64,000 nt of DNA from Halothermothrix sp. (GTDB lineage: Bacteria > Bacillota > Halanaerobiia > DY22613), in the NCBI GenBank assembly GCA_016841825.1, contig JAENYK010000013.1, forward strand, positions 109,495 to 173,494. Direction: 5' to 3'. Under the pieces are notes generated by a model. It was not told where the DNA came from. It saw only the letters and a program-made list of their open reading frames with translations, and did no database searches. Positions 21,501-32,600 of the stretch are shown here, piece after piece (within the stretch, counting starts at the first letter, position 1; every line of letters starts with the position of its first letter). The position numbers and the translations under genes were made by a program.

Positions 21501-23374
21501 ATCTCCTCTAAAGCCTGTGCAAAACTAATTTTTTTCCTTGCCAGGTTTGCGATAATTAATCCCAGGCCAAACCCCATAACTCCTTTAGGTTTGATCCCGT
21601 ATTTCTCTAATAATTGGATGGTAGCTGTGGCATGAAGAAGATATTCAATTCTTTGATTTTGTCGTCTATCTTTTGCTGTAACACGTTTAGCCAATTGAGT
21701 ATAGCATCTTTGATAATCTATAGATTTGGCAGCTAAATCCTGATATATTCTAAAATCTACATTATTCAAATCAGGGAAAATATAGATTGCTGTGGTTCGA
21801 ACTTTTTTCTCCTGACGAGTTAATAAATAATTATCAACATGAGGTTCGTTTAGTAAGTATTTTCTAAGATTATACTGCAACTCCTCAATGTTATCTGCTA
21901 TAGTCACAAATAATTTTCTCTGCTCACGTCGACCAGTATTCAACGTATAGGCAAGATCATCAATAGATATGTCGGAATATTTCTCCAAATGGTCAGCTAA
22001 TTTTGCAGCTATCCCTTTAAGAGATTTCTCTGTTCTGGCCTGAAGAAATACCAGATTCTTATTGAGGGCAAAGGTTTTTTGTACTATACGTTGAGGCGAT
22101 TCCTGCAAGATTACGTGGGTATTGGTCCCGGTTAATCCAAGTGAGGTAACTCCGGCCCGTCTGACAGTATTTGACTTCCAGGCAGCCAATCGATCATTGA
22201 CAAAAACTGACCCGGTGGTAAACTCGATTAAAGGATTAGGTTCCGCAAAATTCAATGACGGTGGAATCAGACCCTTATTCATGGCTAATACTACTTTGAT
22301 CACACTGGCTACTCCAGCTGCACCAATCAGATGACCGATATTAGTCTTTAAAGAACCAATGGGTACTGATTGAGCAGGATATCCAAATTGATCAAAGATA
22401 TCTTGTAATGCTGCCACTTCAATCGGATCTCCAATCCTGGTTCCTGTACCATGAGTCTCCACATAAGAGATGGTTTTAGGATCAATACCAGAGTTTTTCA
22501 AGGCTCGAGCAATAACTTCTGATTGAGCATGTTCACTGGGCGACATCATCCCATTAGACCAGCTTCCATCACTAAAAATAGCACTACCTTTGATCACACC
22601 CCAAATATGATCACCATCTTCTACAGCTCTGGTGAATCTCTTCAACAGAAGAATTCCTCCACCTTCACCAAAAACAGTGCCATCAGCCTGATTATCAAAA
22701 GCTCTAACCTGTTCACTGGGCGACAAAATTGACACATTGGGAAGATCGGCTTTGCTCATGGGCAGCATTAACATCTCTGTTCCCCCAACAATGGCCATCT
22801 CTAATTCTCCAGATTTAATACTCTGACAGGCAAAATGTAGGGCTACTAAAGAAGATGAACAGGCTGTGCCGATAGTCAAGACTGGCCCGTGAAAATTGTA
22901 AGTATAAGCTACCCTTCCTCCATTTGAAGACGAGATACTGTTTACTGTAGCCATTGGAGAATTATTCAATAGTCTTTCAGTATAATTATACCGATTCTCG
23001 GAGACAAAAACCCCAATATATTCATTAGCAAATTTCAACGGATCATAACCCGCATCCAGAATAGCCTCTTCGACCAACTCCAATAATAATCTTTGCTGAG
23101 GATCAATATATTTGCACTCTTCCCGACTGATCGAAAAGAGTTCAGGCTCAAAAAGACCCAATTCTTCTAAATATCCACCTCTGGCAAAGTCCATTATTGG
23201 CAGCTTACCTACCATTGTAACAAGCTCTTCTTCTCTTGCTTTCGGAAATTGACGAATTGACTCTTTGCCTGATGCTAGATTTTGCCAAAACTGCTCCAGA
23301 TCTGCGGCTTCAGGGAAACGTCCAGACATACCAATAATGGCTATGTCATTGTCTTTGTATAGCTTACTGTCCAC
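15578..23374 (-). CDS. Hybrid PKS-NRPS: KS-(decayed AT)-KR-ACP-C-A(Gly)-T-partial C
   Basis: This is the middle enzyme of the assembly line, 2,598 residues. It starts at GTG, with AAAGGAGGG six bases upstream. The order is: KS 8-430 (Cys172 in TACSSS, His308, His348); a remnant acyltransferase about 520-640 in which the active-site GHSxG reads GFGLG (601-605), so the serine is gone; KR about 670-1150 (GGSKGIG 914-920, Tyr1072, Asn1076); ACP with DSIG, Ser1298; condensation domain 1355-1780 with HHIISDG at 1480; adenylation 1800-2300, whose hand-read specificity residues DILQFGMVWK match published glycine codes; T domain with LGGNSM, Ser2341; and finally about 200 residues resembling only the C-terminal lobe of a condensation domain (YWAQEL onward), without a HHxxxDG motif. 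It would add a malonate-derived beta-hydroxy unit, then glycine. It lies 235 bases after the NRPS stop. Confidence 0.93.
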   Translation of the reverse strand: MDSKLYKDNDIAIIGMSGRFPEAADLEQFWQNLASGKESIRQFPKAREEELVTMVGKLPIMDFARGGYLEELGLFEPELFSISREECKYIDPQQRLLLELVEEAILDAGYDPLKFANEYIGVFVSENRYNYTERLLNNSPMATVNSISSSNGGRVAYTYNFHGPVLTIGTACSSSLVALHFACQSIKSGELEMAIVGGTEMLMLPMSKADLPNVSILSPSEQVRAFDNQADGTVFGEGGGILLLKRFTRAVEDGDHIWGVIKGSAIFSDGSWSNGMMSPSEHAQSEVIARALKNSGIDPKTISYVETHGTGTRIGDPIEVAALQDIFDQFGYPAQSVPIGSLKTNIGHLIGAAGVASVIKVVLAMNKGLIPPSLNFAEPNPLIEFTTGSVFVNDRLAAWKSNTVRRAGVTSLGLTGTNTHVILQESPQRIVQKTFALNKNLVFLQARTEKSLKGIAAKLADHLEKYSDISIDDLAYTLNTGRREQRKLFVTIADNIEELQYNLRKYLLNEPHVDNYLLTRQEKKVRTTAIYIFPDLNNVDFRIYQDLAAKSIDYQRCYTQLAKRVTAKDRRQNQRIEYLLHATATIQLLEKYGIKPKGVMGFGLGLIIANLARKKISFAQALEEIQNNSEKSKVLTEATLHGVVDKIIDSGINLFLLFSPDKKLENLFSQVMAVKKEQFFEVNWFHSDLKAHSKANEEGTTLIFIGETDLSSRIVAGIEEPVIQVRFGPEYKQLDSQHYQITNTPEGYRRLLKNVNQTNLLRIVHLATLTDKKIPSSLAELQQDQDRGIYSLFYLTKGLVDRQLKNKIEIILVADNVNSVVGTEEWINPSQSTLFGLSQAVGQEYPGISSYCIDIDRTTTAEQILNEITTGLTTHTVAYRNGLRYENVFKPLEITKLPEKKMAVVDRGVYVITGGSKGIGLEAAKYLAQQNKVKLALINRSILPNKTEWEEILTRGEDLQLCERLSSLRELESYDVEVNYYSADVSDIEQMAEIFDQLREKYGKINGIIHSAGTAGDGFIATRDSDTFDQILAPKVYGTWILDYLTQDDDLDFFVSFSSIASVLGGAGEGNYVAANSFLDSFSTYRNKLGKRTLTINWASWKETGMARSLGVNYDKVFYSISTLEGIGALHQVLQKDLSRVIIGKLNKQFINANKGKAILPIQIASEISLQEDDSPGPILLSLNNAKNSLFSVIIRYLQLGHELDWEKIYADQKRYRLSLPGYVYDRKRYLGRPDPSILAIYFKETNPQISQIEEMQVVEHPVTTQGVKDSLLMMLREVSVTEELSPENHFTDLDLDSIGILQFVGKIKREYNIDIPLGLFFEEKTIDQIFTAIEDTITDKVQEGNLIPKQPDAEYYPVSSAQRRLFILHQLSPNSINYNLPGALLIEGDFSESKFDQAIQKLVQRHEALRTSIELIDGEPVQKVYSQLTFQIQFFEVAESEVKRTIEEFIRPFDLHTAPLLRMGLIKTGERNYLVYDQHHIISDGFSINILIKDFVRLYAGERLPDLHIQYRDYAVWHNQLLQDEGMKKQEEYWLSQFLEERTNRPIPALNLPSDFPRPQRQSYAGDQLTIGVGQELSARLHELAKKTSSTLFMVLLSAYNLLLARYTGQDDIIIGTPISGRTHGDLENLIGMFVNTLALRNYPGGDKSYREFLEDLKTRTLAAYENQDYPFEILIEKLNLQRDLSRNPLFDTMFRLQNFRSDNIASEELQCIPYKFETRASQFDLQVTCFEIGDEIRCTFEYSTQLFKTDTVQKMIGHFINLLNGIVTLPDSQLAKIPMLSQKESDCILREFNNTAVTYPKTVTINQLFENQILQVPDNIALVVGDKTVTYAQLNTQANQLARLLRNRGVVRESVVGILAQRSVEMIAALLGVIKAGGAYLPLDPEYPAERIEYMLADSEATILLTQSWLTENDSFTGEKIYLDSERTFTGEITNLENINSAEDLIYLIYTSGSTGKPKGTMLEHRTVHNFITGVTEKVAFTPENKILSLTTISFDIFVLETILPLTRGSRVVLTTEPEQRDPELMSKLISKQQLDMVQITPSRLQLWLEDTRSTEVLEKLQVIFVGGESFPLSLLKRLQAVTQARIFNMYGPTESTVWSTMKELTSSEKVTIGKPIANTQIYILDEYLQPVPINVTGDLYIAGDGLARGYYQRPELTAERFISNPYQTGSKMYKTGDFARWLDNGEIEFLGRRDHQVKIRGYRIEVGEIESALDRYSAVKESLVTAQQSPDGFKYLVAYYLADQEILVSRLRTHLLEILPDYMVPSFYIYLEKFPLTPNGKIDHRQLPELDSKRPQLTEEYQAPVSEVEQIIASVWKERLNLELVGVYDNFFELGGNSMLLVQVYNQLERYFPGKISVADLFAYPTIAKLTGYLERQTEQIEEIDEEKLAAERHYWAQELGKDWELLVFPGEYYQLDNLHEDLDYQFQIQNNVLTQLAKLAVDCQVEIQDILIAMYIYLLSQLSGKKELVIEVERKDDTHKRFPLPVNLQEITDFTDLFTLVNQKYRQAELMGRYPIEQDLRQKSGSTSIIPVIRTSRPGRIDSKDDLYLAIILDEERYTLINGYNPEKLNSGKVEELANLYIKLILSLLDRFYS

Positions 23375-23609
23375 TGAAATCCCTCCTTTATAATAATTGC
23401 CCGGATGTAGATGATAACTTTTGCGTAAGTTAACATTTTTTTGTGAAAAGTCTATCTATTCTAAGATTACTATATTTTTTCCCAAATTTCCTGCCTATTT
23501 TTGGTCTAAGTAAAAGTTTTTTAAATATTTAAGAGAATTGACCCCCTGATAACTGAAAAATAGTATCTAACCTGAATTATTAGGTAATAATTTAGATAAT
23601 TTATCCAAA

Positions 23610-26600
23610 TTATATTTCAAATATTTGAATATCAGTATCTTCGATTATAAGATCATCTTCTTCAGGTCTATCAATTAGGGATGCCATCAATTCAATAGTA
23701 TTATAGTTAAAAAGGTCGAGAATTTTAAAATTAGTAGCAAACTCTTCGTTAACTAGCCTGGTTAATTCCATGATTGAAAGTGAATTACCACCCAGGTCAA
23801 AGAAAGAATCCCTCGTTCCAATTCCTGCAGCATCAAGTTTTAAGATCCTGGCCCACAATTCTGCCAAACGTTTTTCTATATCTCTTTCTGGAGCCTGATA
23901 CTCCACCCCTGTCTTAATTGTAGCGGTTGGTACAGGTAAAGCTTTGCGGTCTATTTTGTTAGTAGAAGTAAGCGGCATCTTTTCCAAAGTGATAAAATGT
24001 ACTGGAATCATATAGTCTGGTAATACTTGTTGTAATGCTGATCTTAACTCATTAATTATCACTTCAGTATCCGTGACCAGATATGCACAAAGATACCTGG
24101 TATTATCCCCATAATCTCTGGCAGTAACTACTACTTCTCTGATTCCAGGGTATGTTAATATTTTACTCTCTATCTCGCCTAACTCTACTCGAAAACCACG
24201 AATCTTAACCTGAAAATCCTTTCTACCCATAAATTCAACAGTTCCATCTAATAGTCGCCTTCCCAGATCCCCTGTCAGATACACTCTACCCAGGCTTCTA
24301 TCTTCCATAAATACCTGTTTTGTCTTTTCAGGGTTTTTCCAATAACCTGGAGCAACATAGTCGCTGGCGACCACAATCTCTCCGATTCCAAACATCGGAA
24401 CTTCCACACCAGATTGATCAATTACTAATAACTCGGTATCATCTACTGGCTGACCAAGGGTAATCTTCTCGAATGAATCATCACTGTGAAAATACTGGGC
24501 TGAATTGAAGGAAGTCTCTGATTGTCCATAGAGATTAACCAATACCGCGTTTGGAAATGACCTTCGAAAGTCCTGAATATCGTGTTCAATCACCTGTTCC
24601 CCCCCCAGAACAATCCACCTTAAATCCGGGAAGTATTTGACCTCTTTCAGAGTTCTAACAAAAAACCTGAAAACCGTAGGGACCGAATGCCAGACCGTTA
24701 TCTTCTCGTCAATCATCCATTGGGCCAGATCTGCAATATCTATCTGATCTCTGACATTTACAGGATATAGAGTTGCTCCTGTTACGAAACCTGTATAAAT
24801 ATCCATTACTGCTGCATCATGAGTAAAAGTTGAAAATAGGGTTAATCTATCATCCAATCCGATCTGCAGATATTTCTCATAGTTGCGGACAAAATGCAGA
24901 ATATTGCGCTGGGTCTGCACCACACCCTTAGGTCTTCCGGTAGAACCTGAAGTGTAGAGAATATATGCAGGTTTATCTTCACAGATCAGTCTCTGCGGAT
25001 TCTGCTGAGAGACTTCTAAAGCTATGGTATCAAGATTAATAAACATGAGTGATAAACTCAGTTCTTCCATTATTCGGGTAATCAGTTTTTGATTAAAATT
25101 ATTGCTGACAATTATTCCGATTTCGGCATCTACCAGAATATGGTGTAGTCTGTCCCTGGGATATGTCGGTTCCAATGGAACATAAGTCATACCTGCTTTA
25201 ATTGCTCCGAGCACTCCAATAATCATGTCTGCACCCTGCTCAAATAATAGTCCGATAGTGGTTTCTTTTACCTTACAATGAGTCAACAGTTCATTGGCCA
25301 ATCGATTTGCCTGATGATTCAAGTCCTGATAAGTCAACATTCGATCTCCAGATTGGATGACTATTTTGTCTGGATACTTATCTGCCTGTTGCTCAAATAT
25401 CTGAGTAATAATACCCACTCTATCGGGATTCACTTTTTCATTCAGATCTGGTCTGGATTCTACCGCTGTTAATTTTCGTCTATCTTCATTGATATTATAA
25501 TTTTCCAGAATCTTGTCAGGATATTGAGAAACTTTATCCAATATAGTTGTATACCTTTTCATAAAATGCTCTATAGTCTCCGGCTTAAACAATCCAGTAT
25601 AGTAATAACAGTTAATTTCGATCCCATTTTTATACTCTGTCAGATACATGACCAGATCAAATTTTGCATCTGATACATCTTTTAACTGTCGTGATTGTAG
25701 ATCATTTAACTCAGATAGATTACTCTCTCCCATATTTAGCAGATTAAAAAATACTGTTAGCTTGGGATAAGGCATTTTTAACTTCTCAAAAATCTTTTCC
25801 AGAGGATAACTTTGGTATTGTAAAATCTGTAAAGTTTTATCCTGAATATTCTTCAGGAGATGTCCAAAATTCTTTGTCTTATCTACCTGATTTCTAAGAA
25901 TCAATGTATTTACAAAAAAGCCCATCACATTCCGTAAATTCTCATGTTCTCTCCCAGCTGCGGGAATGCCTAATATTAGATCATCCTGATCAGTTATATC
26001 TGCCAGAAAAAGATTAAACCCGGCTAACAGGACCATAAACAGACTGGTATTCTGAGTTTGAGCCAGTCGATTTATCTGCCGCAAAATCTGTTCTTCTATG
26101 ACAAAACGATAAGCAGCACTCTGCTGATCCTGCAATCCTTTATAAGAATAGTCTGTCGGTAGATTAAGAACTGGGATTTCTCCGTCCATCTCTCTTTGCC
26201 AAAAATCCAAATATTCCTGAATTTGCTCTTCATCTGCCAGTAATTGATTGTGCCAGTATGCAAAGTCCCGATATTGAATCTTTAATGGTGTTAACTCTAA
26301 CTGTTCACCCAGACAATAAGCTTGATAAAGCTGAGCAAACTCTTTCTGCAGTATTTCTGCAGATGACCCATCTGTAATGATATGATGCATCACATAGATC
26401 AATTCAAAAGAAGAATCACCATATTTTAGAACCCTTACTCTGAAGAGAGGTAGTTTTTCCAGATCAAAACTCTTAGTCATTTCTGCTTTCAAAACTTCCT
26501 GACAACACAGTATCTGTTCACAATCGGTTAATGCTGTGAGATCTTGAATAGTTAAATCCAGCCTAATCTCATCCCTCCGATGTTCAGAGTTTTGCTCAAA

Positions 26601-29600
26601 ACCTTCTTCTCTGGTAACTGACACCGGAAGAACAATCTGAACCGGTACACCATTATCTTCAACAAAACAAGTTCTTAAACTCTCATGACGTTCGATTAAT
26701 TGCCACAAAACTTTTCTGAGTACAGCCTCATCTAATGGTAAATCAATTTTTGACTGACCCGGCATGTTATATGCTGTACTATCTGGGTCTAATTGATGAA
26801 TAATCCACAGACGCTTTTGAGCATACGACAGATCATAGCTTTCCTGTTCGGGAAGTCTTTTAATATCAGAATAGGCTAACTTCTGGCGATTTTGAATCAA
26901 TTCTGCCAGTTCAACCACTGTAGGGTGTTTGAATAGATCAGCTAATCTGATCTCTACATTACACAATTTATGAATCATTGACACAACCTGAGTTCCTTTT
27001 AATGAATGACCTCCCAGAACAAAAAAGTTATCCTTAACGCTAATTCTCTCTACAGCTAACACCTGAGACCAAATTTGAACTAATTTTTCCTCCAGTTCAT
27101 TATGGGGAGCCAGATATTCAACTCCTGTATCTAAAGTTATCTCTGGTTCTGGCAAAGCTTTACGGTTAATCTTCCCGCTCGTATTCAAAGGCAGACTATC
27201 CAGCTGGATAAAATATGAAGGAATCATATAGTCAGGTAACCTCGCTGATAGAAAATCTCGTAAATCTGATATTGAAAGATCAGCAATAGTAATTAGGTAA
27301 GCACAGAGATATTTGTCATTATTAGGATCAGTACGATCAACAACTACCGCTTCTTTAACCTGCCCATGTTCAAGAAGTCGATTGGTAATCTCATCAAGCT
27401 CAATTCTAAATCCCCGAATCTTCACCTGATTGTCAATTCTACCTAAAAACTCGACCCTACCATCTGCTAACCATCGGGCCAGATCACCTGTCCAATAGAT
27501 CCGTTTAGCTATTAGCCGATGAAAATTGAACTTCTCTTCGGTTAATTCCGGGCGATTCAAATATCCTCTGGCTAAACCATCACCTGCAATACATAATTCC
27601 CCCGGTACTCCAATAGGTTGTAATTCTCCAGCTTTGCTCAAGATATAAATCTGGGTATTAGAAAGAGGATAACCGATAGGTACATTGTGATAATAGTCTT
27701 CTTCTATTGGATAATATGTGGCAAATGTCGTACTTTCTGTAGGTCCATAGCCATTAATTACCCGCAATTCTGGATATAAATGTCTTACCTGATTGATATG
27801 TTTTGGGGAAAGAGCATCTCCACCAACAATTAAAGTCTGCAGTTCGGCAAAAATTTCCGGTTCTTCTTCCAATAATTGATTAAATAATGGGGTAGTTAAC
27901 CACATTAATGTTATCCTATACTTTTGTATCACCTCTACCAAAAGTTGACCGGAAATAAGCTTATCTTTACTCACCAGATAAAGGGTAGCAGCATTTAGAA
28001 AGGCTCCCCAGATCTCAAAGGTGGACACATCAAAAGCCAGAGAGGTGGTCTGCAAAATTCGTTCACCTTCAGAAATCTGAAGCATATTGGAATTAGACAG
28101 CAGTCGGTTCACATTACGATGCTCGATCATTACCCCTTTCGGCTGCCCAGTTGAACCTGAAGTATAGATGATATAGATCAGATCTTCTGGACAGTTGATA
28201 AGCTCCAATTCACTTTCTCCACTGTATAAAGTTTCGTCTATCAGGTCTATAATTTCTCCCGAATAATTCAGATCTTCAGCCAAATTTCTTTGAATTAGCA
28301 AAATCTCTGCTTTAGAGTCTGTCAGCATATACTCCATTCGACTCACGGGATAATCAGGGTCTATCGGTAGATATGCTCCTCCTGCATACACGATAGCGAG
28401 AACTCCAATTATCATCTCCAGGGATCTTTCTCCCACAATGCCAATAACTTTATCTGGGCCAGCCCCTTTCTCCCGGAGAGCTCTGGCCAGTTGCCTTGCC
28501 CGTCGGCTAAGTTCACCATAGGTCAATTTCTGATCTTGAAATACGAGAGCCTGTCGATCAAAATTCTTATCGACCACTTCAGTAAATAATTGGATTATAG
28601 TCTTTTCAACAGGATAATCGGCCTGGGTAGCGTTGAACACAACCAGTAATTCCTCTAACTCCCGGACGTTCAAAAGTCGTGCCTGTTCTAATCCGACCTG
28701 GGGATTAGTCACGACATCTTTAACCAGATTCTGAAAATGATTAGCCATACGCGTAATTGTCGCTCTTTTAAATAGATTCGTATTATATTCCAGAGTCATC
28801 TGGAGCCCGGCTTCGGTCTCAATAGCTCCCAGTGTTAGATCAAATTTGGCTGTTTTTCCGGTCCAGGGATAGATATGCAGCTTCATCCCGGAAACTTCCA
28901 GTTCAGTTGTATTGGCATTCTGAAGGACAAACATAGTCTCAAAGATAGGATTTCTACTCAAATCCTGATCTAAATTTAGTTTGTCTACTAACATCTCAAA
29001 CTGATAATCTTGATTCTCAAAAACTTCCAATACACGATCTTTAACCCTTTGTAAGAATGCTGCGAAAGTGAGCCGATTCTCAGGATAGACACGAATAGCG
29101 AGCGTATTGACAAACATGCCAACCGTTTGCTCGATATCGGGATTATGTCTTCCGGCGATTGGGGAACCAACCACCAAATCCTCCTGACCGGTATATCTGG
29201 CTAACAAGGTACTATAGATAGCGAGAATTAACATATACAATGTAACATTTTTTTGCAGAGTCAGTTCGTTTAATTTATCTTTCAATTCTTTATCCAGAAT
29301 AAACCTTACTGTATCACCTGTATAAGTTCTGGCAGCAGGACGTGGGAAATCTAGAGGTAATTCCAATACAGGAAGCTCATCTTTAAAACTGTTTAACCAA
29401 TATTTCTCCTGAGTTTGAATTATTTCTGAATCAGAGTTGAACAACTGGTTCTGCCAGACCGCAAAATCACGATACTGAATAGTAGATGATGACAGATTCT
29501 GGCCCTGATACAATTGAACAAATTCTCTAAATAAAATATCCATTGAGACCCCATCTGAGATAATATGATGACTATCGACAATCATATACTGTTGCTCTAC

Positions 29601-32600
29601 GGTGTTCAATAGACCAACCCGTAATAGAGGCACTGTCTGCAGATCAAAAGGTTTAATATAGTCTGCAAAAATTTGCTGTTTATCTCTGCCCTGTTCTGCC
29701 AACAGGTCTACAGTAAATTCAACTTTTGGGTGAACTCTCTGTACTGCTTCTCCATCAACCAATTCAAACGATGTTCGGAAAACTTCATGACGTTCGATTA
29801 ATTGCATGAAAGCTCTTTGAACTTTGGTATACTCTAACTCTCCCGTTACTTCTATAATAACAAATACATTATAAGTAATATTTGTATTATCCAGTTGATT
29901 TAGAACAAATAGACGCCGCTGTGCAGATGATAGTGGATAATACGCCCTATTCGCTACTTTCTCTATCTTCAGATATTTACTTTTTGCAGAATCTCTAATA
30001 TATTCTCCAATCCCCTTCACTGTGGGGTGCTGAAAAATTTTCCGTAAAGGTAGTTCTACATTAAACTCTTTAAAAATCCTGGAGGTCAGCGTAGTGGCTT
30101 TAAGGGAATGCCCACCCAATTCAAAGAAATTGTCATTGCGTCCAATCTGTTCAATTCCCAAAATATCTATCCAGATTCGAGCCAACCTTTCTTCTGTTTC
30201 CCCAAGAGGTGCTGCATATTCAGTCCATCTAACCAATTTTCCTTCTGGTTCCGGCAAAACCTTACGGTCAACTTTACCATTTCGATTCAGAGGAAATCTT
30301 TCTAATTGAATAAAAAATGCAGGAATCATATATTCAGGAAGTTTCTCAGCCAGAAATTTTCGTAAGTCAACAATCTGGAGATGCTGGTCTGCAGTAAAAT
30401 AAGCACAGAGATATTTATTACCTTGATTATCAGTATTGGCAATAACCACCACATCGCTAACATTCTCATGTTGGCTCAGTTTATTTTCGACTTCCCCAAT
30501 CTCAATTCTAAATCCCCGAATCTTCACCTGATTATCAATTCTACCTAAAAACTCAAGAGTTCCATCTTCCAGCCAACGGGCCAGATCACCAGTATGGTAC
30601 ATTCTCTCATGAGTCACAGGATTGCTGACAAACTTCTTCCCGGTCAATTCTGGTGAGTTCAAATATCCTCTAGCTAACCCATCGCCTGAGATACATAACT
30701 CTCCCGGTACTCCAACAGGTTGTAATTGTCCACCTTTACTAAATATATAAACCTGAGTATTAGAGACAGGGTAACCAATAGGCACATTAGAATCATACTC
30801 CTCTTCTATTGGATAAAAGGTAGTAAATGTAGTACTCTCTGTCGGGCCATAACCATTAATTACCTGTAAATTGGGATAATAATATCTCACCCGGTTAATG
30901 TGTCCAGGGGAAAGGGCATCTCCACCTACAATTAATGTCTTTAATTCTGCAAAAATAGTTCTATCCTCTTCCAATAGTTGATTAAACAGGGGGGCAGTTA
31001 ACCAGATCATTGTTATTTGATAACTCTGCATTCTTTCAACCAAGAGGTGAGCTGATAAAATCTTCTCTTTACTAACCAGATATAAGGTAGCACCATTTAA
31101 AAATGATCCCCAGATTTCAAAGGTTGATGCATCAAAAGCCAGAGAACCAGTCTGTAAAATACGTTCATCTTCCGCAATCTGGAGCATATTGGAATTGGAG
31201 ATCAATCGGTTAACATTACGATGTTCAATCATCACTCCTTTTGGTTGACCCGTTGACCCAGAAGTATAAATAATATAAATCAAATCCCCTGGTTGAGTGA
31301 CAAATTCCAGTTGCTCAATTTCTCCAGCATATAATTCTTCATCAGTCAGATCAATAAGTTCTCCCGAATAATTCACTCTTTCTGTTAATCCGGTTTGGGT
31401 TAGCAGAACATCTACCTGTGAGTCGATCAGCATATACTCCATTCGCTCAGGAGGATAATCCGGATCCAGTGGTAGATATGCTCCACCAGCCTGGACAATG
31501 GCTAAAACACCGATAATCATCTCCAGAGAACGTTCTGCCAGAATTCCGACAACTTTTTCCCGCCTAACACCCTTATTTCTAAGAATTTGCGCCAACTGAT
31601 TAGCCCGTTTGTACAGCTCAGCATAGGTCAAATTTTGATCTTCATAAACCAGAGCTATCTTATCAGGATTAGCTCCCACCACTTCAGCAAACAATTGGGA
31701 CACAGTCTTTTCATAAGGGTATTCAACTCTGGTATCATTGAAATTAAATAAAATCTGAGCCCTTTCTACAGCAGAAATCATCTGAATCTGACCCAAGAGT
31801 ATCTCCCGATTGTCGACTATCTCTCCGAGGATATTAATATAATGATCTGCCATCCGTCGAATGGTAGTTCTTTTGAATAAATCAGTTCTATAATCTAGAT
31901 TAAATCTTAGTTTATCAGAACTTTCGAAGGCAATTAAAGCCAGATCAAATTTAGTCACATTATGAAAATACTCTTGAGCAGAAACCCGCAACCCCGGAAT
32001 AGATAGCTCAAGAGAATGAGCATTCTGCACAGTAAACAATGTGTCAAAGATCGGATTGCGACTCAAATCACGATTCAAAGCAAGCTTCTCCACCAACATC
32101 TCAAATTGATAATTCTGATTTTCAAATGCTGTCAATGTGTTTATTTTAATTTCAGCCAGAAATTGGCTGAAAGTTTTACTACTCACAGGATTATTGCGCA
32201 TTACTAATGTATTTACAAACATCCCGATAATCTGTTCCAGATCATTATGTGCTCTTCCGGCAATTGGTGAGCCGATCAGTACCTCATTCTGATCTGCATA
32301 GCGTGCCAGGAGAATATTGTACGCAGCCAATAGGAGCATGTATACAGTTACCCCCTGTATTCGGACCAATTCTCGTAACTTACTAACCAACTCTTCCTCT
32401 AGTTGAAACTCCAATCGTGCACCAGCATAGTTAAAAATCGACGGGCGGGGATAATCTGTCTGCAAATCCAATATTGGAAGGTCATCAGATAAGAGGTTCA
32501 ACCAGTACTCTTCTTCTTTTTGCAGTAGGTCTGTCTGGAAAAATTTCTGCTGCCAATAGGTAAAATCTTTGTAGTGAACCCTCAGTTCGGGTAATTCTTT

